58,823 nucleotides of DNA from Actinomycetes bacterium (GTDB lineage: Bacteria > Actinomycetota > Coriobacteriia > Coriobacteriales > Eggerthellaceae), in assembly GCA_023460315.1 (NCBI GenBank), contig JAEWQO010000122.1, positions 1 to 58,823 on the forward strand, in the 5' to 3' direction. This document shows positions 1 through 8,578 of this stretch, piece by piece (position 1 is the stretch's first letter; every line of letters starts with the position of its first letter). A model generated the notes under the pieces. It ran no database searches and was not told the DNA's origin. It saw only the letters and a list, made by a program, of their open reading frames with translations. The position numbers and the translations under genes were made by a program.

Positions 1-213
1 GCGTCAAGGAATACGAAGACCCATTCGGAAATCGATAACGCCAGGGTGCCCCTTCAGGGGCAGCCGGCAATGCAAAAGCCGCTTCAAGCGGCTGCGACGA
101 GTCAAGGGCGATACGACTTGAGCAAAGTGAAAGGCAAGCGCCTTGAGACGCTGCCGGTACCCCTTGGCCTTATAGGCCTTGAGCAAACCACCCTTTTGAA
201 GGGTGGTTCATGA
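1..213 (+). mobile_element. Right end of a putative IS200/IS605-family element (partial)
   Basis: The first 213 bases hold a run of short hairpins: 47-62 (TGCCCC, UUCA loop, GGGGCA), 77-93 (AGCCGCTT/AAGCGGCT), 166-178 (GGCCT/AGGCC) and a 10-bp stem with a 3-nt loop at 186-208 (AACCACCCTT/AAGGGTGGTT) followed by TTCATGA. A reading frame ending at 36-38 could be the tail of a transposon protein (it ends DPFGNR), but too little is present to identify it. IS200/IS605 elements end in such imperfect palindromes, and in TnpB-bearing members the structured 3' end forms the guide (omega) RNA. The terminal hairpin lies inside the C-terminal codons of the neighbouring luxR gene, as expected if the element inserted there. 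Family assignment is inference from structure; the transposase lies outside the window. A plain terminator is the alternative for the last hairpin. Confidence 0.5.
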
Positions 214-1684
214 TTTCTTCTTGGAGTGGCTCCAAAAGATCTATGAGTTCCTGATGGGAGTGTACGTCGAGTTTTCGATAGATGCTCTTCATGTGGGTTC
301 GGGTGGTATTGCTGGATATGAACAGATTTTTTGAGATGTAGTCGCGGTTTCTTCCTCGTGCCAGCAGCTCGAACACTTCGGTCTCGCGGGCTGAGAGTCC
401 CGCTTCCTCGGCCTTCTTTTGCCAGAGCGGAGTCTCGGCCGATTTGAGCTGTTCCAGATTTGAGGAGGCTGACGGCGATGTCTCAGTGTCTGCCGGCAAA
501 GGGCCATCTTGGTCGACCCATGCCGAACGGTTGAATGCAAATATACCGGCCATCAGCAAAACATATACTGTGACGAGTGACACGATGGCGAGCGTGGAGG
601 TCGATTCCTGTGCAGCCAAGGCAACGGGAGCGCCCAGAAGAGACCCCAGGGACTCCGAGGCCACCAGCACGAAGAGTCCGAGCATGAAACTTCGAATGGG
701 CGTAGGCTCTCCCTCGTGGCTTTCCGCCCAGAGCGCCCATACCATGAAGTAAAAGCTGTTGAATCCGACGATGCAGACAGCTTGAACGGCATCTCGGGAA
801 TTTGAGAACAAGGGAAGCATCACGAATGCGACGCCGATGAGGGGAATTGCCGCAAAGCACACAAGCTGCACGAGCTTGCGTGAGGTGAGGAAGAGCGCAG
901 CCAAGGCAATGACGATTGCCGATGCGAGAAAGGAGAGGATGGTCACGACATTGGTTTCCACGGGACCGGCTACATAGGCGTCCCTGGTCAAACGCTGCAA
1001 AAGTCCATAGACAAGGCCGACGACGAGCGGCAACGCGACCATGCGGACAATGCTAAGCTGGGGAGCTTTATGGGCGGCGGTGGCGCTCCAGAGGCCAGAG
1101 GGAAGCGGTGCCTTTTTTTGCGCCAACATGAGAAAGCTGACGCTTGCCACGGGTAGCAGCACCACAAACAGGGATCGGGCCTCGTGGGGAAGCAATGCGA
1201 GCACCGTGTCGAACGCGGATGCCACGAGCAGGGCGAGTGCGACATCGACGAGAAGGGCCCTGGATCCCCTGCGCGCAAAATCTACTCCGGACCAAAGCAG
1301 GAGCACGGCGCTCCCTATGCCGGTGAATAATATCCCGGCGAGCGCGACGGGCACGGATTCCTCTCCTGAGGGCCCAAAGAGGATCATCAGGGTTCCTGCA
1401 AACAGCAGCGTTCCTCCCACGACCGTGAGGATTGAGGCATGTTTGATTGCGGGAGAGGCAAAGAGTCGGAGACAAGCGAGCGCGACTGCCTCGGTGCCGA
1501 GCCACCACGCCCGCATGTCGAGGAAATCGAGAGCGGGTATGGAGGGGCTCGACACCAGAAGGTCGCTCCAGTATAGGCCGAACATCCATGCCAGCAAGAG
1601 AGAGAACGCGATCCACGAGGTTGCCTCGTGTCGGATCTCGTGTCTGACGATGGCGGCATACGACTTTGTATCCGACTCGACCAT
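170..1684 (-). CDS. LuxR-family regulator with multi-spanning membrane domain
   Basis: A 504-residue protein: about 400 residues of hydrophobic membrane segments, then a LuxR-type helix-turn-helix in the last 75 residues (LSARETEVFELLARG, then TTRTHMKSIYRKLDVHS). This architecture is abundant in Eggerthellaceae, where such proteins are thought to sense small molecules at the membrane and activate nearby reductase or transporter genes. The start at 1684 is chosen because AGGAGGGAGG lies just upstream; an earlier ATG at 1735 lacks a comparable site. The last residues (about MNHPSKGWFAQGL) are encoded by the hairpin of the adjoining mobile element, so the native C terminus has probably been replaced. 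The gene is divergent from the fetAB-like pair, with palindromes between them. Confidence 0.85.
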   Translation of the reverse strand: MVESDTKSYAAIVRHEIRHEATSWIAFSLLLAWMFGLYWSDLLVSSPSIPALDFLDMRAWWLGTEAVALACLRLFASPAIKHASILTVVGGTLLFAGTLMILFGPSGEESVPVALAGILFTGIGSAVLLLWSGVDFARRGSRALLVDVALALLVASAFDTVLALLPHEARSLFVVLLPVASVSFLMLAQKKAPLPSGLWSATAAHKAPQLSIVRMVALPLVVGLVYGLLQRLTRDAYVAGPVETNVVTILSFLASAIVIALAALFLTSRKLVQLVCFAAIPLIGVAFVMLPLFSNSRDAVQAVCIVGFNSFYFMVWALWAESHEGEPTPIRSFMLGLFVLVASESLGSLLGAPVALAAQESTSTLAIVSLVTVYVLLMAGIFAFNRSAWVDQDGPLPADTETSPSASSNLEQLKSAETPLWQKKAEEAGLSARETEVFELLARGRNRDYISKNLFISSNTTRTHMKSIYRKLDVHSHQELIDLLEPLQEEIMNHPSKGWFAQGL

Positions 1685-1791
1685 TCGGCCTCCCTCCTGA
1701 AAATCTCCCTGTGCGGATGATACTGCATTCAGCACTGTGGTCGTGGGACAAACCGATTTTGGGTGGGAGTTGCTGCTGGAGAGCTTTTCTG

Positions 1792-1849
1792 TTCGAATCT
1801 ATCGACTCGAAGACCTTTCTTGCCGTCTTGCTCGGGTTTTCGAATCGAA
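1792..1849. promoter_or_regulatory. TTCGAA-type inverted repeats between luxR and fetA
   Basis: TTCGAATC at 1792-1799 faces GACTCGAA at 1804-1811 (one mismatch), and a second near-palindrome TTCGAATCGAA lies at 1839-1849. They sit in the 292-base divergent intergenic region, a natural operator position. Which protein binds is unknown; the membrane LuxR is one candidate. Confidence 0.35.
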
Positions 1850-1976
1850 GTTTTGGACGGTGAGCCAGAACTTCCTTTGCCTCGCGAAAGCCACGTGACT
1901 TGGGGGGGTCTGTTCGGTCGAGTGTGGTATGCTTGTCCCCGTTCTTGTGATGCATGCGAAAAGGGAGAACGAGTTC

Positions 1977-2705
1977 ATGGCTTTGTTTGAGGCAAGATCG
2001 TTGACGGTGTCGTATCGTCAAGAGGGAATGTGTCATCCCGTGGTGTCCAAGGCGAACATCGCCCTTGAGAGGGCGAAAATATACGATCTTGTGGGAAAGT
2101 CCGGATCAGGCAAATCGACTTTGCTGCGGGCCTGCGCCCTCCTTTTGAGTCGCGAAACAGGTGAATTGCTTCTTGAAGGCGTCCCTTCTTCTCGAATGTC
2201 GCCCCAGCAATGGCGTCGAAACGTGTGTCTCGTTCCTCAGAAAACGGCCTTGTTTCCGGGGACGGTCGAAGAGAATCTCCTCCTTCCGTGGACATTGGCT
2301 GCTCATGCCAACAATGAAGCGCCCAATCGGGACGAGCTTTGTGCGCTTCTCAGAAAAGCGGATCTTGACGACCTCCGGCTTTCGGACGATGTCGCACGGT
2401 TGTCGGGAGGGCAAGCTGCCAGGATATCTCTTTTGCGGGTCTTTGCTTGCCGACCGAAAGTTTTGCTGCTGGACGAGGTCGATGCTGCTCTTGACAACGA
2501 TACCTCGCAGGCAATAAGCGCGTTGACTGCGCAGATCGTGACGGAGGAAGTGACGTGCCTGAGAATCAGGCATCGCGGGTTTGACGGCTTGGCAGAAGGG
2601 GTGTTCACGTTGCATGAGGGGAACTTGACCTACGCAAAGAACGGGCCTCTTCCTGTGGAAGCATCGGCAAAGACCCCTGGCAGGTTTCAGGAGGAATATC
2701 GATGA
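1977..2705 (+). CDS. fetA: ABC transporter ATP-binding protein, FetA/YbbL type
   Basis: A 242-residue ABC ATPase. Visible motifs: Walker A GKSGSGKS near residue 40, a Q-loop in LVPQKTALFPG, signature LSGGQ, Walker B VLLLDEVDAAL, and a late histidine in the switch region (RIRHRGFDG). It is short, as usual for ATPases that pair with FetB/YbbM permeases, proposed in E. coli to export iron under oxidative stress. The start at 1977 is preceded by AGGGAGAA; a start at 1929 would add 16 residues without a good ribosome site. It overlaps the permease gene by an ATGA junction, so the two are translationally coupled. The metal substrate is inferred from the family only. Confidence 0.85.
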   Translation: MALFEARSLTVSYRQEGMCHPVVSKANIALERAKIYDLVGKSGSGKSTLLRACALLLSRETGELLLEGVPSSRMSPQQWRRNVCLVPQKTALFPGTVEENLLLPWTLAAHANNEAPNRDELCALLRKADLDDLRLSDDVARLSGGQAARISLLRVFACRPKVLLLDEVDAALDNDTSQAISALTAQIVTEEVTCLRIRHRGFDGLAEGVFTLHEGNLTYAKNGPLPVEASAKTPGRFQEEYR

Positions 2706-3499
2706 TGGGTTCAGGCGCAGTGGACATAGGATATGTGGAGTTGGCGCTCGCCAGCTTTCTCATGCTGGTGTCCGGGGTGATTTCATATAAGCTCGAGTTG
2801 GGGCAAACGAAAGACATCGTCATCTCGTCCGTTCGGTGCTTCATCCAGCTGCTTGCTGCGGGCATTCTCCTGAAGCTTTTGTTTGAGTGGCAGACGTGGT
2901 GGCTGGTCATGCTCGTGCTTGCACTGATGCTTGTCGCAGCGACTCAAATAGCCGTTTCGAGAGTGAAAAATAGAATTCCCGGCCTGACCTTCGGGGTATT
3001 CATGTCTTTGGCCGTGTCGTCCCTCGCTGTGGGTTTCATCGTTGTCGAGGGAGTGATCCACGCTGAACCGTGGTATAACGCCCGACAGATGATCCCCATA
3101 GCGGGCATGATCATAGGCAACGCCCTCTCCGCGGTTGCCGTGGCAATTGATCGTCTCCTATCGGATCTCGATGCTCGTTCGGACGAGATGTTCGCGCTCA
3201 TTGCCTTGGGAGCGACGCCGCGCGAGGCCGCTTCGGCATCTCTCAAGGCAGCCGTGGGGGCGGGCATGACTCCCGTGCTGGCGACCATGTCGGCGGCCGG
3301 GGTCGTCACTATTCCCGGAATGATGGGCGGACAGATTCTTGCGGGTGCCGATCCGGTGACTGCTGCAAAATATCAAGTTGTCGTCATGCTGATGTTGTCG
3401 GCGGCGAATGCCCTTGCTATCGTGATGGTGTGTTTTTATAGCTATCGCAAGCGATTCTCGGATACCGGATACTATCTTGATCAGGGAATACGCGAATAA
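2702..3499 (+). CDS. fetB: ABC transporter permease, FetB/YbbM (UPF0014) family
   Basis: A 265-residue hydrophobic protein of the UPF0014/FetB family. Family features visible include an Arg-rich cytoplasmic segment (QIAVSRVKNRIPG), the stretch MIPIAGMIIGNAL and the ALGATPREA / IPGMMGGQILAG region that lies near the C terminus of these permeases. It begins inside the stop codon of the ATPase gene; two consecutive ATGs (2702 and 2705) are possible starts. It is predicted to form a metal, probably iron, exporter with the upstream ATPase in the cytoplasmic membrane. Confidence 0.88.
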   Translation: MMGSGAVDIGYVELALASFLMLVSGVISYKLELGQTKDIVISSVRCFIQLLAAGILLKLLFEWQTWWLVMLVLALMLVAATQIAVSRVKNRIPGLTFGVFMSLAVSSLAVGFIVVEGVIHAEPWYNARQMIPIAGMIIGNALSAVAVAIDRLLSDLDARSDEMFALIALGATPREAASASLKAAVGAGMTPVLATMSAAGVVTIPGMMGGQILAGADPVTAAKYQVVVMLMLSAANALAIVMVCFYSYRKRFSDTGYYLDQGIRE

Positions 3500-3601
3500 C
3501 CTGTACATTGAGCCGATTTTGATGGAAGCCGAAGACACGGATCCTTGTGAGGCTCGGTGTTATACTCGTCCTATTGTCTGCCTGCGGCTTTGGAGGACGT
3601 C

Positions 3602-5059
3602 GTGACGTTGCGTCGGCGGCTTTTTATCTCGAACGTGCTTATGGTTGCCGTTCCTGCTATCTCGACGGTTGCAGTTGTGCTTGTCTGCGTGTATGCACTA
3701 TGGAATTCGGCTCTCTTGGGCGCAGAGGTCGATGATGGGACCGATTTTCAGCAAGTCGGCCTTGTTGTTGACGCTTTGGCGGATGCTGCCCTTTCCTCAA
3801 CCGGCGATGATCGGCAGGAGCGTTTTGGCAGACTGGACGAGTTTTTGAACGATGCCGGCATGGCGCTTCTCATCAAGCACGATGAAGAGACGGTGTATGG
3901 CAACGACAATTCGTCCGTGCAGGACGACGCTCTTTTGGAGGCTGCGCGTTCTCTTCCCGATGGCGGTTTGATCGAATCGGATGGCAAGGTGTTGCGGACG
4001 TCGACATTGCAGTCTGCCGACGTCATATATTCCCTGAGTCTTTGGGGAGCTGTTCGACCACCGGTGCAATACGACACCCTTAAGGCCGGTTTGGTCATTT
4101 CTCTTCTCCTTGTCCTTTTAACGGTGTTGACATCCGTTTTTTTGACAAGCAGATTCCTTTCTCGATTTCTGATAAAGCGAATAAAGAGGCCCCTTGAAAT
4201 GCTGGAGGAAGGATTACGGGCTTTAAGCGGAGGCGGCCTTTCGTACCGTATTGTCTATGAGGGGACCGACGAGTTTGGCCCTGCTTGCCGCGACTTCAAC
4301 ATCATGGCAGGGCGATTGGAAGCTTCGATAGAAAAATTGCATCGTGAGGAAGAGGCACGCAAGCAGCTTATAGCCGATATATCTCACGACCTTCGATCGC
4401 CGCTTACCTCGATCAAAGGATATGCAGAAGGAATACTCGACGGTGTGGCGAACACTCCTGCCATGCGCCGAAGGTATTTGAAAACCATCACAACAAAGAC
4501 CGAGGAAATCATGAAATTGGTGAACAACCTTTTCGAGTTTTCCAAACTTGGGTTGGAGGAGTATCCCGTCCGGCTTGAGTTGACGAGGATCGATATCGAA
4601 GTTGATCAGGCTATCCAAGGGCGTCAGGGAGAATCTGGAACCCGTTCCGACTATCGACTTTCACTGTCGCCGGTGTCTGCCTGTGCGGATCGTGATCTCT
4701 TGGCGCGTGCGCTGACCAATATTTTCGACAATAGCGAGAAGTACGGCGGCGATGACGGCGCCTCGATACAGGTCGTTGTTGGAGACGAGGGAGGAGAATG
4801 CTTCATAGAGATCGCCGACCAAGGCAGTGCCGTGTCAATAGAAGAAGCTCGCAGTCTCTTCGATGTGTTCTATCGCACGGACGAGGCGCGTCAGGAAACC
4901 GAGAAGGGTAGCGGTATCGGACTTGCCTTTGTGAAGCGCGCCATGGATCTTATGGGCGGTAGCGTGAGCGCAAAGCCAAATGAGCCCAAGGGGCTTGTTG
5001 TCACCATGACCTTGCCGAAGGAGGAGTTCTTTGATGGGACAGGCAATACTGATCATTGA
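3602..5059 (+). CDS. Sensor histidine kinase
   Basis: A 485-residue membrane kinase. An N-terminal membrane helix (residues about 8-32), an extracytoplasmic sensor segment of about 130 residues and a second helix (about 160-185) precede a HAMP linker. The phospho-acceptor is His262 in DISHDLRSPLTSIKGY. The ATPase domain shows an N box (NIFDNSEKYG), a G1-like ADQGSA and a G2 box GSGIGLAFVKRAMD. The GTG start at 3602 is preceded by GGAGGac; the frame opens 45 bases earlier without a better site. Its last 26 bases overlap the response-regulator gene, so both belong to one operon. The signal is unknown. Confidence 0.92.
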   Translation: MTLRRRLFISNVLMVAVPAISTVAVVLVCVYALWNSALLGAEVDDGTDFQQVGLVVDALADAALSSTGDDRQERFGRLDEFLNDAGMALLIKHDEETVYGNDNSSVQDDALLEAARSLPDGGLIESDGKVLRTSTLQSADVIYSLSLWGAVRPPVQYDTLKAGLVISLLLVLLTVLTSVFLTSRFLSRFLIKRIKRPLEMLEEGLRALSGGGLSYRIVYEGTDEFGPACRDFNIMAGRLEASIEKLHREEEARKQLIADISHDLRSPLTSIKGYAEGILDGVANTPAMRRRYLKTITTKTEEIMKLVNNLFEFSKLGLEEYPVRLELTRIDIEVDQAIQGRQGESGTRSDYRLSLSPVSACADRDLLARALTNIFDNSEKYGGDDGASIQVVVGDEGGECFIEIADQGSAVSIEEARSLFDVFYRTDEARQETEKGSGIGLAFVKRAMDLMGGSVSAKPNEPKGLVVTMTLPKEEFFDGTGNTDH

Positions 5060-5735
5060 GGACGACGCGACCATAGCCGCTCTTGAACGTGATTATCTCG
5101 AGGCATCGGGCTATTGCGTGAGGATTGAAAGCGATGGGACACGCGGCCTCGGCTTGGCCCTTTCGCAAGATTTTGATTTGGTGGTGCTTGATGTGATGCT
5201 CCCGAGCCTGGACGGCATGGAGCTTTGCCGGACCTTGCGGGCGGCCATGGATGTTCCGATTATCATGGTGACCGCCCGTGGCGAGGATGCGGACAAGATT
5301 CGTGGGTTGGGACTCGGTGCCGATGATTATATTGAAAAGCCGTTTTCCCCGAGCGTGCTGGTTGCACGGATCCGCGCTCATCTCGACCGCTATGCCCGTC
5401 TCAAGGGTCGTCGGAGAGAGAGGGTTGTGGCTGGTCCCTTGGTGATCGACACCGGCACTCGGAGCGTAAAGCTTGAAGGAGTGGAAATCGATCTTCGGAA
5501 CAAGGAATATGAGCTTTTGCTCTTCCTGGTTCGAAACAAAGGGATAGTCTTTAGCCGTGATGAGCTGTATGAACAGGTCTGGGGCCTTGAGGCATCGGGA
5601 AACAGCTCGACGGTTGCGGTGCATGTGAAGCGCCTACGCGACAGAATCGAAGTCGATCCCGGCGAGCCTCGGTACATTCAAACGCTGCGAGGCGTTGGGT
5701 ACCGCTTTTCTGATTGGCAATCCATTTCAAGCTGA
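5034..5735 (+). CDS. OmpR-family response regulator
   Basis: A 233-residue regulator: receiver domain (residues 1-120) with acidic pocket IEDD, phospho-acceptor Asp53 in VVLDVMLPSLDG and the conserved Lys in IEKPFSP; then an OmpR/PhoB winged helix (about 130-230) with the recognition region TVAVHVKRLRDRIE and the wing GVGYRF. ATG at 5034 is chosen (GGAGG upstream); a TTG one codon earlier is less likely. It is co-transcribed with the upstream kinase and presumably phosphorylated by it. Target genes are not identifiable; the downstream DedA and PAP2 genes are on the same strand. Confidence 0.93.
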   Translation: MGQAILIIEDDATIAALERDYLEASGYCVRIESDGTRGLGLALSQDFDLVVLDVMLPSLDGMELCRTLRAAMDVPIIMVTARGEDADKIRGLGLGADDYIEKPFSPSVLVARIRAHLDRYARLKGRRRERVVAGPLVIDTGTRSVKLEGVEIDLRNKEYELLLFLVRNKGIVFSRDELYEQVWGLEASGNSSTVAVHVKRLRDRIEVDPGEPRYIQTLRGVGYRFSDWQSISS

Positions 5736-5889
5736 TCTCTTTATTCGGCAAAGATAATCATGCCTTTATGCTGCGTTAATGGTGAGTTAATCCGCTCCCT
5801 TTATTGTGGCTCGAATCGACGTGCCTGACCGTTTCTTTCTCTGCCGACATGGCGTCCTTGCGGGAAAGCAACACGATAGAGAGGAAGCC

Positions 5890-6567
5890 GTGGACATTCT
5901 GTCAGCTTTGCTCAATTTCATCAGAGATCCCACCGTCATAATCGAAGGGTGGATTGCCACGCTGGGAATGTGGGCGTATGCGCCGCTGTTCCTCGTTGTT
6001 TTTATTGAGACGGGTATTGTGATCATGCCATTTTTGCCAGGAGACTCCCTTTTGTTCGCTGCTGGGATATTTGCCAATGGGAATGGAGGTTTGGGTTTAG
6101 CCAGGCTCTTGCTCACGGTTTGGTGTGCGGCTGTGTTGGGTGACCAGTGTAACTATGCGATAGGGCGTGCCTTTGGGAAGAAGATCATGGCCTCGGGCAA
6201 AGCAAAAGCGCTGACACCGGAGCGAATTGCCAAAACTGAAGCGTTGCTTGAGAAATACGGTCCCCTAGCTATCTTTCTGGGACGTTTCTTCCCCTTCATC
6301 CGTACGTTCGTGCCGTTTTTCGCCGGCATGGGGGGCATGCGTTGGCAACGTTTTGCTCCTTGGAATGTGCTCGGCGGCATCGTGTGGTCGTCTCTTTTTG
6401 TGCTGATGGGCTACTTCTTTGGTGGAATTCCCATCGTGAGGGATAACTTCGAGCTGGTTGTCGTTGCCATTGTGGCCGTTTCTCTTGTGCCGGCGGTGGG
6501 TGGTGCGGCGGCAGCGTGGCTGAAGCGCAGGGCATCATGCCGGCGTGCCGATCCTGGCAAGCAGTAG
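5890..6567 (+). CDS. DedA-family membrane protein
   Basis: A 225-residue integral membrane protein with the DedA (SNARE-associated, VTT domain) signature: the acidic ETGIVIMPFLPGDSLLF near residue 40, a G-x-FG-type helix (AIGRAFGKKI) and the FLGRFFPFIRTFVPFFAGMG segment with its conserved arginines. DedA proteins support membrane homeostasis and some scramble phospholipids or undecaprenyl phosphate. The GTG start at 5890 has GAGGA upstream; a GTG at 5806 would add 28 hydrophilic residues and looks less likely. It is followed 7 bases later by a PAP2 phosphatase, a lipid-linked pairing. Confidence 0.9.
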   Translation: MDILSALLNFIRDPTVIIEGWIATLGMWAYAPLFLVVFIETGIVIMPFLPGDSLLFAAGIFANGNGGLGLARLLLTVWCAAVLGDQCNYAIGRAFGKKIMASGKAKALTPERIAKTEALLEKYGPLAIFLGRFFPFIRTFVPFFAGMGGMRWQRFAPWNVLGGIVWSSLFVLMGYFFGGIPIVRDNFELVVVAIVAVSLVPAVGGAAAAWLKRRASCRRADPGKQ

Positions 6568-6574
6568 GCCTGCC

Positions 6575-7111
6575 ATGCCGCTTGATTTTGAAATCCTCAA
6601 TGCACTTCAGACATACGGCACCTCTCCCTTTGGGGATGCCGTCATGCCCATCGTATCGTGGCTTGGCAATTACGGGTTTGTGTGGCTCGTGCTGTCGCTG
6701 GTTCTGCTTGCTTTCCCCAAGACGCGAAAGATAGGCATTGCTCTTGTTGTGGCGATAGCGATGGTGACTTTGGTCTGCAATCTTGCAATCAAACCCCTTG
6801 TGGCTCGTGTGCGTCCCTGCGACATCAACACCGCCCTTGTCCTTCTGGTGCCCAGGCCTTTGGATTATTCCTTTCCATCAGGACACACCTGTTGTGCCTT
6901 TGCCGCGGTGAGTGTGCTGTTCTTCTCGAAAAGCAAGCTTTGGATTCCCGCGCTTTTCCTTGCCTCGCTCATTGCCTTTTCCCGCCTTTATCTTTACGTT
7001 CATTATCCCAGTGATGTTTTAGCGGGCATCGTTTTGGGAGTATTCCTTGGTTGGCTGGCGGTTCTTTTCGTGCGGTTCTTTGGCAGCGGCCGGGAGCATC
7101 GTGCCACATAG
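6575..7111 (+). CDS. PAP2-family membrane phosphatase
   Basis: A 178-residue membrane phosphatase. The three catalytic motifs are visible: K-x6-RP in KPLVARVRPC, PSGH in SFPSGHT and SR-x5-H-x3-D in SRLYLYVHYPSD. Family members dephosphorylate undecaprenyl pyrophosphate or phosphatidic-type lipids on the outer face of the membrane. The start at 6575 gives a gene directly following dedA; the frame opens at 6545 but that would overlap dedA. With DedA next door, a role in lipid-carrier recycling is a reasonable inference. Confidence 0.9.
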   Translation: MPLDFEILNALQTYGTSPFGDAVMPIVSWLGNYGFVWLVLSLVLLAFPKTRKIGIALVVAIAMVTLVCNLAIKPLVARVRPCDINTALVLLVPRPLDYSFPSGHTCCAFAAVSVLFFSKSKLWIPALFLASLIAFSRLYLYVHYPSDVLAGIVLGVFLGWLAVLFVRFFGSGREHRAT

Positions 7112-7148
7112 CCTCTGCTCCTTTTTGTTTAGAGTGCTGAGTAGACCC

Positions 7149-7193
7149 AGCGGGCCGGCCTTCGCGTTTTCTGCTGCGAAGGGCCGACCGCTT
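7149..7193. terminator. Imperfect GC-rich hairpin after the PAP2 gene
   Basis: GCGGGCCGGCCTTCGC pairs imperfectly with GCGAAGGGCCGACCGC across a 10-base loop. There is no clear T-run, so it is a weak terminator or an I-shaped, U-less terminator between convergent units. Confidence 0.4.
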
Positions 7194-7202
7194 GTCTTGA
7201 TC

Positions 7203-7490
7203 CTATTTCCCAAGGTAGCCTTTTGCACTCCGCACCGAATTTCGTCCAGAATAGACCGCATAGCCTTGGGCACCTCCGCCGATATTCATGCAGTACGTGG
7301 TTCCTTGCAGGCCGCTGCAATCCACTCCCGCGCAATAGAGGCCGGGGATCCCATTGAAATCGCCGTCAAGCACCTCGTTCGATTTGACATCGTCTGCCCC
7401 AAGTCTGACGTCGCTCAAGAAGCGGCGGGCTTTCTCATGGAGTGCTTTCGCTCTGCCATGGAGCATTGTTCGGTAGAACAACCAGGAGAA
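7203..7490 (-). pseudogene. C-terminal remnant of a FAD-dependent fumarate-reductase-like flavoprotein
   Basis: About 90 residues read like the end of a flavoprotein of the fumarate/urocanate-reductase family: a segment GIPGLYCAGVDCSGLQGT, then IGGGAQGYAVYSGRNSV, corresponding to the FAD-binding GLY-AG and G-x-AQG-A--SGR motifs. A TGA lies in frame immediately upstream (about 7493) and no flavin-binding N terminus or start is present on either side, so the gene is truncated. The remaining frame ends normally (GYLGK, TAG). An intact relative is encoded at 19588-21357. Confidence 0.7.
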
Positions 7491-7786
7491 ACATCATAAC
7501 GTGGCCCGGAGAGGATATGGGAGAGTGCAGCATCCTTTCGGATTTTCCTGGTTGCGCAATAAGGAAGATGTTCACCTGCCGCTGTCGCAAGGGGACCGGC
7601 TCTCGATCGTTGCGTATGTTTGAGATTATGTGCAGTGAAGCGAATGAACAGGTATTTTTCGGAGACTAGTCCTTTTCATGTGGAGAAGATCGTCCTCGTT
7701 TGAGACCCTTTTCGTCCTTTTGCGGTCATGCGCCAGATCCGAGTGACTTCCTATACTCGACGCCATGACGAGAAGGGGGTAAAGGC
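7491..7786. other. Intergenic region, no gene recognised
   Basis: Short overlapping frames here have no recognisable motifs or ribosome sites. Part may be decayed sequence of the truncated flavoprotein. The last bases carry AGAAGGGGGT, the ribosome site of the following gene. Confidence 0.4.
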
Positions 7787-8557
7787 ATGGATCATGCCGC
7801 ATCGGTCGAGGGGACTGTTCAAATTGCCACGGAAAAGGCTGCTTTAAAGGAGCCGAGAAGCAACGGGCCCACCAAGACGCAAGCGAACTTGGGAGAAAAC
7901 AGGTCTTTGCCGTTTCGTGACGGAGCTACCGAAGAAGAACGCTACCGTCGCACATGCGCGGTCATGCAGGAGCAGAGTGCTCAGAGGGAGATCTTCTATA
8001 AGGCGCTTGCCTGTGCGCAACGCGTTCACGAGGGTAGAGACCTTGAGGCGGCCATCGCGGCATTGCCCGAAATGCGCGTCAATCTGAGGACTTCCCGTTT
8101 CTATGTCAGGGAGCTCTACGAGGCCGGTGCTCTCGATCGATGGACGATCGGCGATGGAAAGGGTGCCGATGAGCCCGATTCTTCGCCGGACATCGTTTCG
8201 AATGTCACGTCCGATGTTACTGCCGAGAATTGGAATTATCGGCCGAGTGCGGCGGGCGAACGTGTTCTCGCGGATCTTGCCCCCCTCCGTCGACTATCCG
8301 CCCTCGCCGAGCGCGAGTCCGAGCTTGCAAAAGCGTTTGCGGCCATCCTTTCGTGGTGTGTGGAGCCCCGGTCTCGCGTGTCGGTCGAGGAGATGCTTGG
8401 TGATTGTGGCTTGCTTCCCGACCGGGTTTTTTCCGCGTCCTATTGCCTTGACCGTCTCGAAGAGGCGGGCGGGTTGGTCTGGGATCACGGGTGGACCACC
8501 ACAGGGGAAGGGGGGATGTGGCTCACCGATATCTGCCATGAACCGAAAGACGAGTAA
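7787..8557 (+). CDS. Hypothetical protein with two winged-helix-like repeats
   Basis: A 256-residue soluble protein with no signal peptide. After a variable N terminus of about 50 residues come two segments with a similar pattern: one around SRFYVRELYEAGALDR followed by NYRPSAAGERVL, the other around SYCLDRLEEAGGLVWD followed by WTTTGEGGMWL. Each looks like a DNA-binding winged helix with its recognition helix and wing, which suggests a tandem duplication. AGAAGGGGGTAAAGGC precedes the start. It is the first gene of the Moco-enzyme operon, 21 bases before the catalytic subunit. A regulatory or maturation role is inferred from position and fold impression only. Confidence 0.75.
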   Translation: MDHAASVEGTVQIATEKAALKEPRSNGPTKTQANLGENRSLPFRDGATEEERYRRTCAVMQEQSAQREIFYKALACAQRVHEGRDLEAAIAALPEMRVNLRTSRFYVRELYEAGALDRWTIGDGKGADEPDSSPDIVSNVTSDVTAENWNYRPSAAGERVLADLAPLRRLSALAERESELAKAFAAILSWCVEPRSRVSVEEMLGDCGLLPDRVFSASYCLDRLEEAGGLVWDHGWTTTGEGGMWLTDICHEPKDE

Positions 8558-8578
8558 ACGACGAAGAGGAGGAGACGA

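Noticed and set aside
1068..2036. 322-residue minus-strand frame
   Set aside because: Arg/His-rich shadow of the LuxR gene overlapping the fetA start; no domain seen.
7047..7499. 150-residue plus-strand frame
   Set aside because: Opposite the recognisable flavoprotein remnant, with no ribosome site or motif.
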